A stretch of 64,000 bases of DNA from Pictodentalium vernedei. Lineage: Eukaryota; Mollusca; Scaphopoda; Dentaliida; Dentaliidae. Of the stretch, positions 1 through 10,682 are shown piece after piece. The notes under the pieces were generated by a model. The model ran no database searches. It was not told the DNA's origin and saw only the letters and a program-made list of their open reading frames with translations. The stretch covers positions 5,390,457-5,454,456 of the forward strand of contig CM062292.1 in NCBI GenBank assembly GCA_031216915.1, in the 5' to 3' direction. Numbering within the stretch: position 1 is the first letter of the stretch; every line of letters starts with the position of its first letter. The translations under genes and the position numbers were made by a program.

Positions 1-376
1 GTTGTTTCCTTTTAAGTGTCGCGACATTACACTTGTTAAGTATTATTGTAACACCTGTCAAGTTCTGGGATATCTACACTTGAACAAGTGGTAGTTCAGC
101 ACTAAGTAAGTGTTAAATACAGCACTTCAAGTATAGTTTTTAACACTTTAGTTTTTAGCGTGTAATATCGGATGTGGAAACTTCTTGAACTCTTCTTCTG
201 TCACGAGGTCCCCCCTGTCCAGGACACCGGGCGATAGAAGATGGGTTCAACAGAAGACACTTTATAGGATTTTGAGGTCATCTCGACGATTCGAAAATTT
301 CGAATCGTCGTCATTGAAATCGAATCGAATCATGAGGACTGTTTCGAATCGAATTGAATTTCGGGCTTTGCAGTCC

Positions 377-628
377 TTAACCCTTTACCCAACGAATCGC
401 CCGCATCCGCCGGCGTAACATGCAAATACAGCTGCTGAAAATATATTATTTTTCGAAAAATTTCAACAAAACCATAACATGTGACCCCTCTTTGGAACGA
501 GCTCGACGAGCTCGTTCCAAAGAGGGGTCACATGATATGGTTTTGTTGAAATTTTGTTTAAAAATTTAAAAAAAAATGATATTTAAAATAATGAATTTTG
601 AAATCGTCTGTGTTGGCTAAAGGGTTAA
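377..628. mobile_element. TTAA-flanked hairpin MITE (piggyBac-like ends)
   Basis: The element is bounded by TTAA on both sides and its ends read CCCTTTACCC and GGCTAAAGGG. The middle (461-551) is a near-perfect palindrome around the core GAGCTCGACGAGCTC, with arms containing ATGTGACCCCTC. It has no coding capacity. The TTAA target and CCC...GGG ends are those of piggyBac-type non-autonomous elements; that assignment is inferred from the ends only. Relatives sit at 2623, 9030, 19612, 26256, 39843, 45597 and 60793. Confidence 0.75.
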
Positions 629-1345
629 GAAACGTCTGTGTAGGGTAGTGACTAGATGGTGCTGGTTCGGGGATGTACCATTTAAGAGTCATCATTTAAA
701 ACTTAAAAACATATTATTCAATTGGTTTGGGTTACCATTTGCATTTTAAAAATAACTTGTGTAATATTTTGTGGAAATAGTGACAAGTTTATGAACTTTA
801 TTCTATTTTGTCATCACATACAGCTATATCCAGATAAATGTATGATATAGAATGATAAAATATCGACATTATCACGTGCGCCATAATGGACATTAAATTT
901 CATACCTAATTAGCAGAGATTGAATTATTTATTGTTAGTTTGACAAATCTGTTTTCAGGGTCCGTCACGTACCTATCTTTATGCTCTACATTTCACCCAG
1001 GCAAACATATTATCGAAAATATTTACACTTTTAAACAAGAAAATCGCCACTTTTAGCTATCACCTTGACACTTGGTACCGGTGCTTGTACAAAAATCAAA
1101 TACAAAAATATGAGGGGTGCGCGCCGGGTGCATCCCCCTGAATCCGCAATGCTTAATATTGGGTTTGACATTCAGCGTACTGAGCTCAGCAGAGTGAAGC
1201 AAAGTTTCCTCTAAACATTTCTGGAATTGTCCAAAGTGGATTTTTATATAGCTTTACCTCACATTCTTCAGTCTGGCATATGGGCAAAGATTGAAATCTT
1301 AGTTTAGAATCACATGAAGAAGTGGATTATATGTTTATTACACAC
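629..1345. other. Unassigned AT-rich sequence
   Basis: I see no gene, repeat pair or RNA signature here. The first 376 bases of the window are likewise unassigned. Confidence 0.5.
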
Positions 1346-1346
1346 C

Positions 1347-1577
1347 GTCGGCAGGCCTGGCCATTTGAGGGGAGTTATTGCGCCGGCTCTCCTTGGCTCT
1401 CCTAAAGGCAAATTGAGGAGAGCCATAATTGCTCTCCTTAAACTGTAATGGCGCTCCTCAATTTTCATATTAATAACCTTGTATAATTGATATTAGTGTA
1501 GAATAGCTCCCCTGAAACTGATTTAGGAGGGCCATAGTGGCTCCCCTGGATTTTTCAAAAGGACAGGCCTGTGTCAC
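1347..1577. repeat. Short-hairpin repeat with GGCTCTCCT motifs
   Basis: The block begins GGCAGGCCTGGCC and ends with an inverted GGACAGGCCTGT. Between these, GGAGAGCCATAATTGCTCTCC and related GAGGGCCATAGTGGCTCCCC hairpins recur. It may be a small MITE, but no second copy is present in the window. Confidence 0.35.
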
Positions 1578-1745
1578 ACCTGTTCTATGTTATCCCCGTC
1601 TACAGCAACACTAAACCATGCGGAAAATGAAAATCTGTTCCGCACATATGTGCGGAACGGAAATCTTTGACGGAATGTTTTTAAATAGAAGTGAAATTTC
1701 ATTGCACCGCAATTACAACTTGAATACCTAGCGATAGCTAGAAAT

Positions 1746-1813
1746 CGTCCCCTGAGTTCCAATGTGTTCTATGTGCCAATGGGCACATAGAACACATTGG
1801 AACTCAGGGGACG
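1746..1813. repeat. Perfect 68-bp palindrome
   Basis: The left arm starts CGTCCCCTGAGTTCCAATG and the right arm is its exact reverse complement, meeting at GTGCCAATGGGCAC. The arm sequence matches the terminal inverted repeats of the 774-bp element at 59418-60191, so this looks like two ends of that family fused head to head with the interior lost. Confidence 0.85.
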
Positions 1814-1932
1814 AAATAGTTACACGGGTCCCCCTTGCAAATTTGGTTGACGATAAAATGTGTTGTTTTTGTTGATAGTTATCAAATAAATTGCTGAGTG
1901 TCCTTCTAATAATTGATTTTATAACGTGAAGG

Positions 1933-2070
1933 CGTGCAATAAACTCAAAACGACAAGCGTTTGTGAATGCGTTAATCGATATGGCATTCGTGCCATCGCG
2001 GAAGGATAAAACTCGTGCCATATCGATTAACGCATTCACAGCCGCGTGTCGTTTTGTGTTTATTGCACGT
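1933..2070. repeat. Inverted repeat, MITE-like hairpin
   Basis: Arms of about 54 bp (CGTGCAATAAAC... and ...GTTTATTGCACG) flank a spacer of about 30 bp. The inner arms contain GAATGCGTTAATCGATATGG and its reverse complement. No coding sequence is visible. It is probably a non-autonomous DNA element. Confidence 0.7.
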
Positions 2071-2075
2071 GTACT

Positions 2076-2620
2076 GTGTATGTTAAGGGGTGCACTCAAA
2101 AGACAATGACCAGGAATAACATCCGTTTAAACACAAATACAACTATTGACTGTCTAGAGGTAGGTTAGATGTCGAAATTACATTATTTTCTGGTTTCCTT
2201 CCCGGGATACACTAAAAAGACTTGGAAAAATATGGACGATACATGTATGTGATATGTGACCATATGTGTCCTCAAAATCACCCCAACCACCACCCCCGCC
2301 CGAGCATAGTATTTTATATGCACAAAAGCACACCCTCTGGCTTGTTTAGCCGTCGTTGTAAGGTCTTGTTGTCTCTTTTGTTCTCGGAGATAAACAATGA
2401 CAAACAAGTCCCCACAAACTCGGGAAGACAAATTCCCAACCCATTGTTTTCTTTGTAGGGACCTGGAGAAAACAAAGGAAATCCTTATGGGTACCGAAAC
2501 GCTATTATCTAGGTACTCACAACGTGTGGAAGACACCGCCCCTCCCTCCCCCGCCCTCACACATACACACAGACACACACGAAAAAGAATTTGTCCCAAA
2601 ACAATATTTTCTCTTGATTG
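2076..2620. other. Unassigned, with a short CA-rich tract
   Basis: There is no supported gene. A CA-rich stretch (about 2558-2581) makes short open frames that look like low-complexity artefacts. Confidence 0.5.
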
Positions 2621-2622
2621 CT

Positions 2623-2803
2623 TTAACCTTTTACCTAAGAAGAAAAGCAGACGACACTTGCAAAAAAAATTCTTGGATAACTAATGTTTTTCATTTTTTG
2701 AACGAGGGGTCATAACCTATGTTTTTGAGACAAAAAATGAAAATTAATTGGCGATTTTTGAGAATAGCGATGGCCGGTTTTGACTATGTTGATAAAGGGT
2801 TAA
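2623..2803. mobile_element. Half of a TTAA hairpin MITE
   Basis: TTAACCTTTTACCTAAG at the left and GATAAAGGGTTAA at the right match the ends of the complete copy at 60793-61045, as do GACGACACTTGC and AATTGGCGATTTTTGAGAAT inside. The left arm and the GAGCTC centre have been deleted, leaving about 180 of 253 bp. Confidence 0.75.
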
Positions 2804-2873
2804 TGGGTTAATCCAGGACTTTCAAGGCCATCGCTTATTGCAATCTACGGTAGTTTCAAAACATTTTCATTGT

Positions 2874-2875
<2 letters not shown>

Positions 2876-2926
<51 letters not shown>
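2876..2926. repeat. (TA)n microsatellite
   Basis: About 51 bp of uninterrupted TA dinucleotide repeat. Confidence 0.97.
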
Positions 2927-2929
<3 letters not shown>

Positions 2930-4005
2930 TGTAAACGACATTTGGACAACCGAAAGTTGTCCAAAGGTCGGTTTTTTACGTGCTAAAACATTTGGGCAAC
3001 CTGTTTCACGTTGCCCTAATGTTCAGTGCCTCCGCGCAAAAGAACAAGAGATGTGTGCAGAAACCCCTGTATGCAGAAATGTTAAGTTTTGCACGCTAAA
3101 TAACGAGAAGAAATCTGTTTTTAATTTAAAACAACATTTTTCGAGATATTCCATGCTAAAAAACTCAAACTTGGAAAACCGTATATATTTGCAGGCGATT
3201 TTTGACGCGCCTGTAATTCATATTTATAAAGCGTATGTTTTGTCATACTACGGTTTTTCGTCATTATATTCATACTTGAAGTAATTTCAGACAAGTTTAC
3301 CAAACATATACGCTTTTTTAAAGAAATTAGGAATATCCATATATTTTATGGTTTGCCAAGATCTCTTTTTCATTTTACGGAGTTTCGGAGGCTTCTCAAA
3401 CTCTCGCGTGAATAACGTGCACCGGATGTTGATGTAGGCCTACTTTCGTGTTGAATGAAACTTACAATAAGCATGACCGTATAATTTCAGTCACAAATAA
3501 ATTTGTGGGTCTTTATATGACTTGAGTGCTTGTAAAATAAATATTGAACTACATACGCCATTATTTCTTTGGTGAGGAGTCTCTGATGAAGACCGTCAAT
3601 CACATTCACAACTTGCCGAATGCCGTTTCACCAAATTTCGGCATATTCCAATTGAAATGAAAGCCAAGTGGGTCTGGGTGGCTGATTTTTATAATCGATC
3701 ATTTTTGTCGGAGAGAGAAGGAGCCCTAAATATCGAAATCATAAAATAAGCTCTTTCTGGCCTGAACATTTCCAACAGCTGGTTTCGACCACACGAATAG
3801 TGGGGACTCCGTAGCTGGAATTCCAGCGGAGAATAGCTTTGATATTTACGACTTAAATTACGTGCTATTCTTGTTTGCAAATTGCAGCAATAAATATCCG
3901 ATTTGAAATATAAACTGCAAACAAAGCACAGAAGTTGAGCTAAGGGACTCCGAAATTTTAAGGGGCTATATAAGTAATGAAATTGTGTTTATTTTGAAAA
4001 TTCTC
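2930..4005. other. Unassigned sequence
   Basis: There is no gene or repeat I can defend. Small self-complementary pieces occur (TTTGGACAACCGAAAGTTGT near 2940) but no family relationship is visible. Confidence 0.45.
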
Positions 4006-4009
4006 ACCT

Positions 4010-4200
4010 CTGATATTCCTTCATTTCAAATATACACAAAATGTACATCAAAATGAAGATTCAGATGTATAAAACACGAAACACGTGTGTAATCAACTCA
4101 TTGACCTAGGCACCACTGATTCATGGAAGTCTACTACCGTATTCGTACCAGAACTGATAATTTAATAATATTTCACGAGAACAACTTGTGGCCAAATGTG
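4010..4200 (-). repeat. Dispersed repeat (copy 1, minus)
   Basis: Its reverse complement matches the split copy at 10683-10717 plus 11081-11245. Shared landmarks are TTTGGCCACAAGTTGTTCT, GTAGACTTCCA, GAGTTGATTA, TTTTGATGTA and GGAATATCAG, in the same order. No coding capacity or terminal structure is evident, so the class is unknown. Confidence 0.7.
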
Positions 4201-4255
4201 CTGTACATACATATACAAGAACAAAGCTAGGGTATCAAAATTCTTGGGGTGGGTG

Positions 4256-4755
4256 GGTCACATGGTTACGGGACATTTCATCCCCAAACCGGTTCATCCC
4301 AGGATGTTTCGTCCCAAAGTGGCAACCAGGACGATTCATTCCAACATTTTATTCAGAGTATCGAGTTCATTCGCCCCAAATGAATGTGTTTTTTTTTTAA
4401 CAGGATGATTCCAATCATTCGTCCCAACATTTCAAATCATTGTATCGGTGCAAATCGCCTTGGACGCAATTTTGTTTTCAGCAAATTATTCTTTGCGAGA
4501 TGTGTGGGTCTCATGGTTACGTGACATTTCATCCCAAACCCTGTTCATCCTGGGATCTTTCACCCAGCATGGCAGGAGGTTTCGTCCCAAAGTGACAACC
4601 GTGGCGATTCATGCTAACAATTTTTTTCAGAGTATCGAGTCAATTCGTCCCAAATGAATTTTTTTTTTAACATCAGGACGATTCGTCCCAGCATTTAAAA
4701 TTATCGTATTGGAGCAAGTCACCCTATATGGATTTTTTTTTCAGCAAATTATACT
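4256..4755. repeat. Two-copy tandem repeat (~250 bp) rich in TCCCAA words
   Basis: Copy 1 (about 4256-4505) and copy 2 (about 4508-4755) align along their length: CATGGTTACG(G/T)GACATTTCATCCC, TTTCGTCCCAAAGTG, CAGAGTATCGAGT, CCCAAATGAAT, then TTTTCAGCAAATTAT. Inside each copy a shorter word of the form TTC(A/G)TCCCAA recurs every 15-30 bp, suggesting older, smaller tandem units. Each copy also has a T-run. Confidence 0.8.
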
Positions 4756-4871
4756 TTGATTTACATGTATAGTAAAGCAAAATATTTTAATGTCCCAAAT
4801 TTATTATTTGGTTATTGTTTACTTATGTAAGAAAATAGAAGTCTCAACTTGTAAGATTTAATTCCCCACTA

Positions 4872-4935
4872 GGGAGTGCAGTATCTCAGTGGTAGACAGG
4901 TAGACTTCTATGCTAGAGGCACAGGCACTCGACGT
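4872..4935 (+). mobile_element. SINE head fragment (tRNA-related)
   Basis: GGGAGTGCAGTATCTCAGTGG followed by TAGACTTCTATGCTAGAGGC matches the tRNA-like head of the full SINE at 46636. The rest of the element is missing. Confidence 0.6.
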
Positions 4936-4939
4936 ATTA

Positions 4940-5790
4940 TCAGGTTTTAGCAATTTTAATACAATATATATTATATTATCAATACTAAAAAAGTAAATGT
5001 ATGACACTCTCCAGATCAAATTTTTTAACAATCTCTAAAATATGAATCGAGAGAGCCAACTAATCATGCCAGCTGTTATCTGGTAACCGAACAATGAGTG
5101 CCACGCTACGGGTTCCTTGGTCGTCTACCTATAGACACAATTGCGTGCATTTCAAAAGTCTTTATGCTTCACTCATTACAACACAAAACAACACAACAAC
5201 TTAACTTCAATAAAAACATTTTAATCTCTCGAAAAATGATGGTAAAAGCATCAAAGATGTCATGGTAGCATGTCTGATTGTCATATACAGATATTTAAAA
5301 TTAACATTACTAGTCATGCTATTGATATTTTAACTGCAAGTTTGTTGGGAGGGAGGGGGTGGGCGTGTGTCGTCCACATGCGAACTATAAAAATTCTCAA
5401 GTTAATCTGGTACCCCGAATCAGAAATTCATTTAGTTTCTTAGGTCATAGTTGCTATCATTACACCATAAATACATGTAGATTACGTGGGAAGAAAAATT
5501 TAGAGGGGGCAGCCGGCTTGGATAGCCTACTCTCTCGATTCAGTCGATAAAAAGTGAAAAAGATGCGAATAAAAGTCAAATTTCCGTCAATCATGGGCTC
5601 AAACTCTCAGGGGCTCTGCGAATTACACAACATTTTGTTGTTTAAATGAGCGAGATCGATGAGGTATTCACTATTTTAGACATTGTTGAAAATTTTGATC
5701 TGGGAAGTGTCATATCTTTACCTTTTTGGCAATGATAATAATCATAATATAAATATACATGTTATTAAAATTGATAAAATCTGATAATAC
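4940..5790. other. Unassigned sequence
   Basis: AT-rich, with no supported gene or dispersed family. Confidence 0.45.
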
Positions 5791-5985
5791 GTCGAGTGCC
5801 TGTGTGCTAGAGGGCCCAAGTTCAGTCGATGTCCGGAATGGTCCATTTTGTGTCCTTGGGCAAGGCACTTTATCCCGGTTGCCTACATGGGGGCACGTTG
5901 ATGCCGTGTACTATGGCATACTGCACGATGATGGCGCACATGTCACCAACCGCTGTAACCCTGCTTGGATAAATTTGGGTTAGCA
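5790..5985 (+). mobile_element. SINE fragment (body without tail)
   Basis: It carries GTGCTAGAGGGCCCAAGTTC, TGTGTCCTTGGGCAAGGCAC, TTGCCTACATGG and CTGTAACCCTGCTTG, in the order seen in the complete SINEs at 46636 and 40109. The 3' third and the (AAAT)n tail are absent. Confidence 0.8.
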
Positions 5986-6605
5986 TTTCCTATTATTGAC
6001 ATGATTTTTCTTTTGAAATTGATTAGCTCTAGTTAAAAATTGATTAGAAATCTGCTCTGTGAATCCAGTAAAATCGAGCCCCGCACAACATAGACAACAG
6101 TAATATTTGATCAAAATAGTACATGTACTCTCATCAGCTTTTATCCAGTCTTTGGACCAGCTTTTAAATTGTTTTGCTATTATTGGCTTTATGCCATTAT
6201 TACTAGTAGTCTTTTGTGGCGTACTGTGATAAGAATCAGTACACCCGAAGCTGCAGGTTGTATTTAGTATATGTATATATTTAGTATATTTTTTAGCCAT
6301 TCTGGCTCAGGGTCAACAGCATTAATATAGCCTTGGGTTTTTAGTTGACCCTTTTTGTTTTTGAAGTTTTCACCCTCATTACCCATCTGTCGAGAAATAG
6401 ACATGTATGTTGAAGGTGGGAGACATCCAAGACATTTTAGATCGTAGTTATAATCAGATATGCATGTATGATCAGACCCATGCACTGAATGAATAAAAGT
6501 TTCACCATGCCAAAGTTGTACAGGGTCCAGGGACACTGTGTGATTTGAAATATCTTGTGACCCAGTCCAACAAATAGCAGTCTGGTACACAGCTAGGTGG
6601 TCCAT
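5980..6605 (-). other. Two unrecognised open frames, doubtful coding
   Basis: Minus-strand frames of about 113 and 106 codons lie end to end and slightly overlap (6605-6264 and 6300-5980). I do not recognise either product. Composition is Asn/Ser/Thr/Lys-rich, with no membrane segment or family motif that I can name. They lie downstream of the LINE-like remnant at 6877-7194 on the same strand and could be part of the same decayed element, but nothing in the sequence proves it. Confidence 0.2.
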
Positions 6606-6876
6606 TTGTTTCCAAGTGGACTAGTCCAGGGCAGTGCAGTGTCCATTACATTGCTTCCAGTTTAACTAGAATATAGGGTATTAATTTGGTGTAAATATAG
6701 CATGTTAAGTCCGTGCCGGTTTTTACAGTCAGTACCTAGCTACCACTGTATAAGGTAGTGGGGTTAGACTCATGACAACACTACACACATCCCCACAAGC
6801 ACATACACCCCAAAGACACAGACACAGACACTAAAACCCTTAAAGATGGGTCTTATATCTGTATTAATCTCTCTAT

Positions 6877-7194
6877 TTATTTAATATGTATGCTGGTCCC
6901 ATCCAAGCAAGCTTGTTTCAAGTCCACTGAAGATGATGTTGGAACACTGTTTCGATATTTTGTAAGAGACTTCGTCTTCGGTGGACATTTTGTAATTATA
7001 CCCATGACCTCATCAAGACTTATTGGTTCACTTAATTTATGATATTCCCCATATTCAGGCCTTTGTTTGAAGTTTATTTCATTGAAAATTGAGTTGTTGT
7101 CTTGGACAGATTTATTCACTTTTCCTTTGAAATTGTTGTCAAATTTGTGCCGTTCTTGTGCACGATGGGCTTTTTTTAGAAATTTGACAGAAGC
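6877..7194 (-). pseudogene. Possible LINE reverse-transcriptase linker remnant
   Basis: On the minus strand an uninterrupted frame of about 105 codons reads through KFLKKAHRAQERHKF, FNEINFKQRP and LSEPISLDEVMGIITKCPPK, ending near 6877. A basic K..RRAQR-type helix, then a (F/I)..L/I...QR element, then a PIS..EV...I....P block is the order found between the endonuclease and the reverse-transcriptase core of many LINE ORF2 proteins. The RT catalytic blocks (including FADD-type residues) are not found beyond it, so it is at most a fragment. It could also be an unrelated chance frame. Confidence 0.4.
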
Positions 7195-7298
7195 GCTAGG
7201 GCTGCGCGATATTCAAAATTAAATACCAGTATCGGTATCAATAAAAATACTGAGGTATGCCAGTGTATTGAAAGACTGTTCAGATAACTGAACATACA

Positions 7299-7552
7299 GT
7301 ACGTGGAGAGTGGTTTGTGATTAAATCATTGGTAGAGTGGAGTTATCACCCAAAGTATCACTTTCAAATACTGTACATATGGACAAAAAACAAAATGTTT
7401 CAGCCGGTGTACATCCAGGTTTAACCCGGAGGTTCATTGGCTGGAGTTTTGCTTGTGCTTGTGATGCATTGCAACAAATTAGCAATTATTGTTTGGGTGG
7501 AATCTCCATTCTATGGGTGATTTAGTGATAATACACTATCTGCATTCTGTAT
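7299..7552. repeat. Dispersed repeat with GTGGAGA ends (copy 1)
   Basis: It pairs with 23575-23870. Shared text includes AGTGGAGTTRTCAC, CAAAGTATCACTTTCAAAT, ATGTTTCAGCC, TTCATTGGCTGGA and GGTGATTTAGTGA. The outer ends are loosely inverted (GTGGAGAGTG... against ...AATACACTATCTGCA), so a non-autonomous DNA element is likely. No coding frame is shared between the copies. Confidence 0.65.
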
Positions 7553-7652
7553 GTCCAATAATCTGGACTTGAGCCATCATTGTTGGAATGAATCAGCATG
7601 CCTTGATGATTCAGTTTGAATTACCTTGTACCCAACGCTGACAATATCAGAA

Positions 7653-8986
7653 TTTTTAGCTCAACTTTGGCAGTGTTTTTGGGTCCAATCCGAAATTGAA
7701 GTTGTCTGCTGGCGGCCATTTTGTACAGACTAAGGTGAAATCAGGTTTTTGCACAGAACTTCCATATGAAAGCGCTGATTTGAATAATTTTTTGTATGAA
7801 TGTTTAGTACCATGGGATACATCACATATAATACAGGTTTTTTTCTCGTACTTAAACTATGCAAATTAGACTAACTTTCATGTATTTAGTGTTACTTTCA
7901 GCACTGTAAGTGCAAATGCCAATACGGCTCTGGCTAGAGGCCGTATTCATAAACCGATCTTTACGAAACTTCTTGGGTACCTTTGGTATCACCGTGGGAC
8001 GAGAACGAGTGTTTTGGGGTGCGGTCCAAAATTCAAGATGGCCGATGGCAGCCATTTTGTACAGAATTAGGTGCAATCAGATTTTTGCACAGAAATTCCA
8101 TATGAAAGTGCTGATTTGAAAAATTTTTTGTGTGAATGTTTAGTACCATGGGATACATCACAAAAATGCGGGGTTTTTTTTCTCGTGCAGAAATTATGCA
8201 AATTAGATAAACTTTGATTTTTTCAGTGCTACTTACACACAGTAAGTACACATGTCAATACGGCTCTGGCTAGATGCTGTATTTATCAACCGATCTTCAC
8301 GAAATTTCTTGGGTACCTTTGTTATCACCTTGGGACGAGAACGAGTGTTTCTGAGTGCGGTCCACAATTCAAGATGGCTGCCAGTGGCCATTTTGTACCG
8401 AACTTGGGTCTAATCAGTTTTTTGTACACAACTTCTATACGGCTCAGGCTAGAGGCCTTATTTATGAACCGATCTTTATGAAACTTCTTGGGTACCTTTG
8501 TTATCACCTTGGGACGAGAACGAGTGTTTCTGAGTGCGGTCCAAAATTCAAGATGGCTGCCAGTGGCCATTTTGTACCGAAATTAGGTCCAATCAGTTTT
8601 TTGTCACAACTTCTATACAGCTCGTATTTATGAACTGATCTTCACAAAACTTCTTGGGTACTGGTCCCTTTGTTTTCACCTTGGGACAGGAATGAGTGTG
8701 TTTTGGGGTGCCTTTGTTATCACTGTGCTATGAGAACAAATATTTTGGGGTTCAGTCAGACCCACTCTGGGACTCAAAGATTTCTTTTCTAGTTTAGCAT
8801 CTGACTGTCACCCACCTTTACAATACTTTACCTATACATTTGTTACAGGCTACGGTCAGTATTTATGTACAGACTGTTACAAAACTTTATATGTACCTTT
8901 GTTATCAGGTCATTACCAAGATGTTTGTCATTGCTGTGTCACATACTATACATGTACATGTCTTGACAAGTTGAGCTACAGTGTCA
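7653..8986 (+). mobile_element. Family-1 element, copy A
   Basis: It starts TTTTTAGCTCAACTTTGG and ends with CTTGACAAGTTGAGCTACAG. Between these are tandem sub-repeats beginning AATACGGCTC(T/G)GGCTAGAGG and carrying TTCAAGATGGC...GCCATTTTGTACC, followed by a unique 3' module of about 270 bp (TGCTATGAGAACAAATATTT to the end). The usual GTCCGTC tract after the head is missing, so the 5' end is deleted. Open frames inside are by-products of the repeat and contain no conserved start or domain. Confidence 0.85.
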
Positions 8987-9029
8987 TTTATTTATTAATT
9001 TATTTCATTTATTTTAAATATTAGTTTAG

Positions 9030-9185
9030 CAATAAAACCATATCATGTGACCCCCTCATTGGAATGAGCTCGACAGACTCGCTTTAATTGAGGGGTCACT
9101 TGATATGGTTTTGCTCAATTTTTATTAAAAATAATATTTTTTCGACTGCGCAATTTGGTGATGCGGCTGATTTATTAGGTAGAGG
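9030..9185. mobile_element. Decayed TTAA hairpin MITE
   Basis: AACCATATCATGTGACCCC and its inverted partner GGGGTCACTTGATATGGTTT flank a GAGCTCGACAGACTC centre. The right side ends TTAGGTAGAGGGA, as in the copy at 39843. The left terminus is lost. Confidence 0.7.
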
Positions 9186-9586
9186 GATGATATTCATTCG
9201 AGACTACAGGCAAAAAAAATACTTGAGGCATCTTGAAAATCAAATTGTTGGTAAATAAATAGTGACAATAAATTGATATTTTTGTAATTACACCACTATT
9301 CAATCAGGTCATAAAATTTGAGAGGAATTATTTTATTGTTCCTCTGGTGGTTAATGGTTATCTAAAATGAAAAAACATATAACCGAAAAGTTGTTCATCT
9401 GGAACTACAAACAGTTTGTCAAAAAGTTGTGTCTCATCACCATATTCGATAGTACTGTTTTAAAATGTTCCTGTGGGAAGACCCTTCTCTTCAATGCTCA
9501 AACTCCCTAAGACAGCTGACGCCCTGCCCCATGTGCTTGCCACAGATGCTTTCCAAATCTGTAAACTGTCATCCAGTAGGGCTATC

Positions 9587-9787
9587 GTGGACTCGTCAAA
9601 ATCCACCTGTTGACATTTTTTCCTCGCATATAATTCAGAAATAATCATCTAGCAAAATTTCCACCAATGATGCACCGCGATTACCCTGGCATTTCATTGG
9701 TGGAAATTACGCTACATGTAGGTGTCGGATCATCTCTGAATTATTTGCATGGAAAAATCTCCACCCATTGGATTTTGACCCGTCCAC
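9587..9787. repeat. 200-bp inverted repeat, MITE-like
   Basis: The ends are GTGGACTCGTCAAAATCCA and TGGATTTTGACCCGTCCAC. The arms also pair internally: TTTCCACCAATGA with TCATTGGTGGAAA, and AATTCAGAAATAAT with AATTATTTGCAT-like sequence. An open minus-strand frame of about 62 codons overlaps the left arm (9460-9648); I do not think it is a gene. Confidence 0.75.
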
Positions 9788-9789
9788 AA

Positions 9790-10680
9790 TGTCTGTACTG
9801 TAATCTATCCTCTTTATCAATGTCCAGATGAACGATAAGCATATGTAGGTTATCTCAAACTTCAAGATTTTATTCACTGTTCAATCAATACTGCATTGAA
9901 TACCGGTATATATTGGTTTATTGATTTACTGTGCAGCCATAAAAAACTCTGGGTTTTGCCTTGTCATCTAGGACCACAATTCCATCACTAACTCTCTATT
10001 TCTGGAAATGAGATGAATGCAAGTGTGAATGCTCCCATTGGCACCCATGCTTTCTATTTAACTGGATTTAAAAATAATGCACTTATTGACAAATATTGTG
10101 GAGCTCTATTACACTTTGAGGACATATAATTGTATGTTGCTTTGAGAAAGCTGCACTCTGTGGTCAGTGACAAGTTACTATCATAGTTCAGCAGGTCCTT
10201 AAAATTTAAAGTTTCTTTCTAGTGCTTGGTGATGGTATTCTCTTAAAATTCAATACTTGTACTAATATTTCACAGGTGCATTTTACTCCTGTCTCTGATT
10301 TCACAGAGCTTGAAACTGCATCTGTCATTTTGTTCATTTCCAGCACTGTAACTCATGCTATCTCTTACCGAGGTGCGGCCGCTATAAATACTAATTACCA
10401 AAACTTCCTACTAAATACCGAGAGGAAGATTTTTTATGAGCTCTATTATTTTAGCACTCATAATTCTCAAATATGGCATTAAAACCATGCACTCACTGCT
10501 TAAATCTATTTATAAACTCATAATACTCCACCTCATACCCTTTTCATTCCATTCCCACTATTTTCCTAATACTCGGTATCCCTCAGTGTTTAGTATGACC
10601 ACACATTATGCATCAAAATGAGAGTGTGATGTATAGAACATAAAAAATATATATACAATATCAATTATAATGATTACTGA
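9790..10680. other. Unassigned sequence
   Basis: AT-rich, with no supported gene and no repeat partner in the window. Confidence 0.45.
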
Positions 10681-10682
10681 AG

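Noticed and set aside
185..418. 77-codon frame near the left edge
   Set aside because: Arg/Ser-rich chance frame whose end lies inside a TTAA MITE; no domain or splice context.
2222..2684. Several frames around a CA-rich tract
   Set aside because: Opposite-strand frames of similar length depend on the low-complexity CACACA stretch.
7196..7275. AGGGCTGCGCGATATTCAAAAT, resembling hAT MITE ends
   Set aside because: Only one end is visible and I cannot find an inverted partner.
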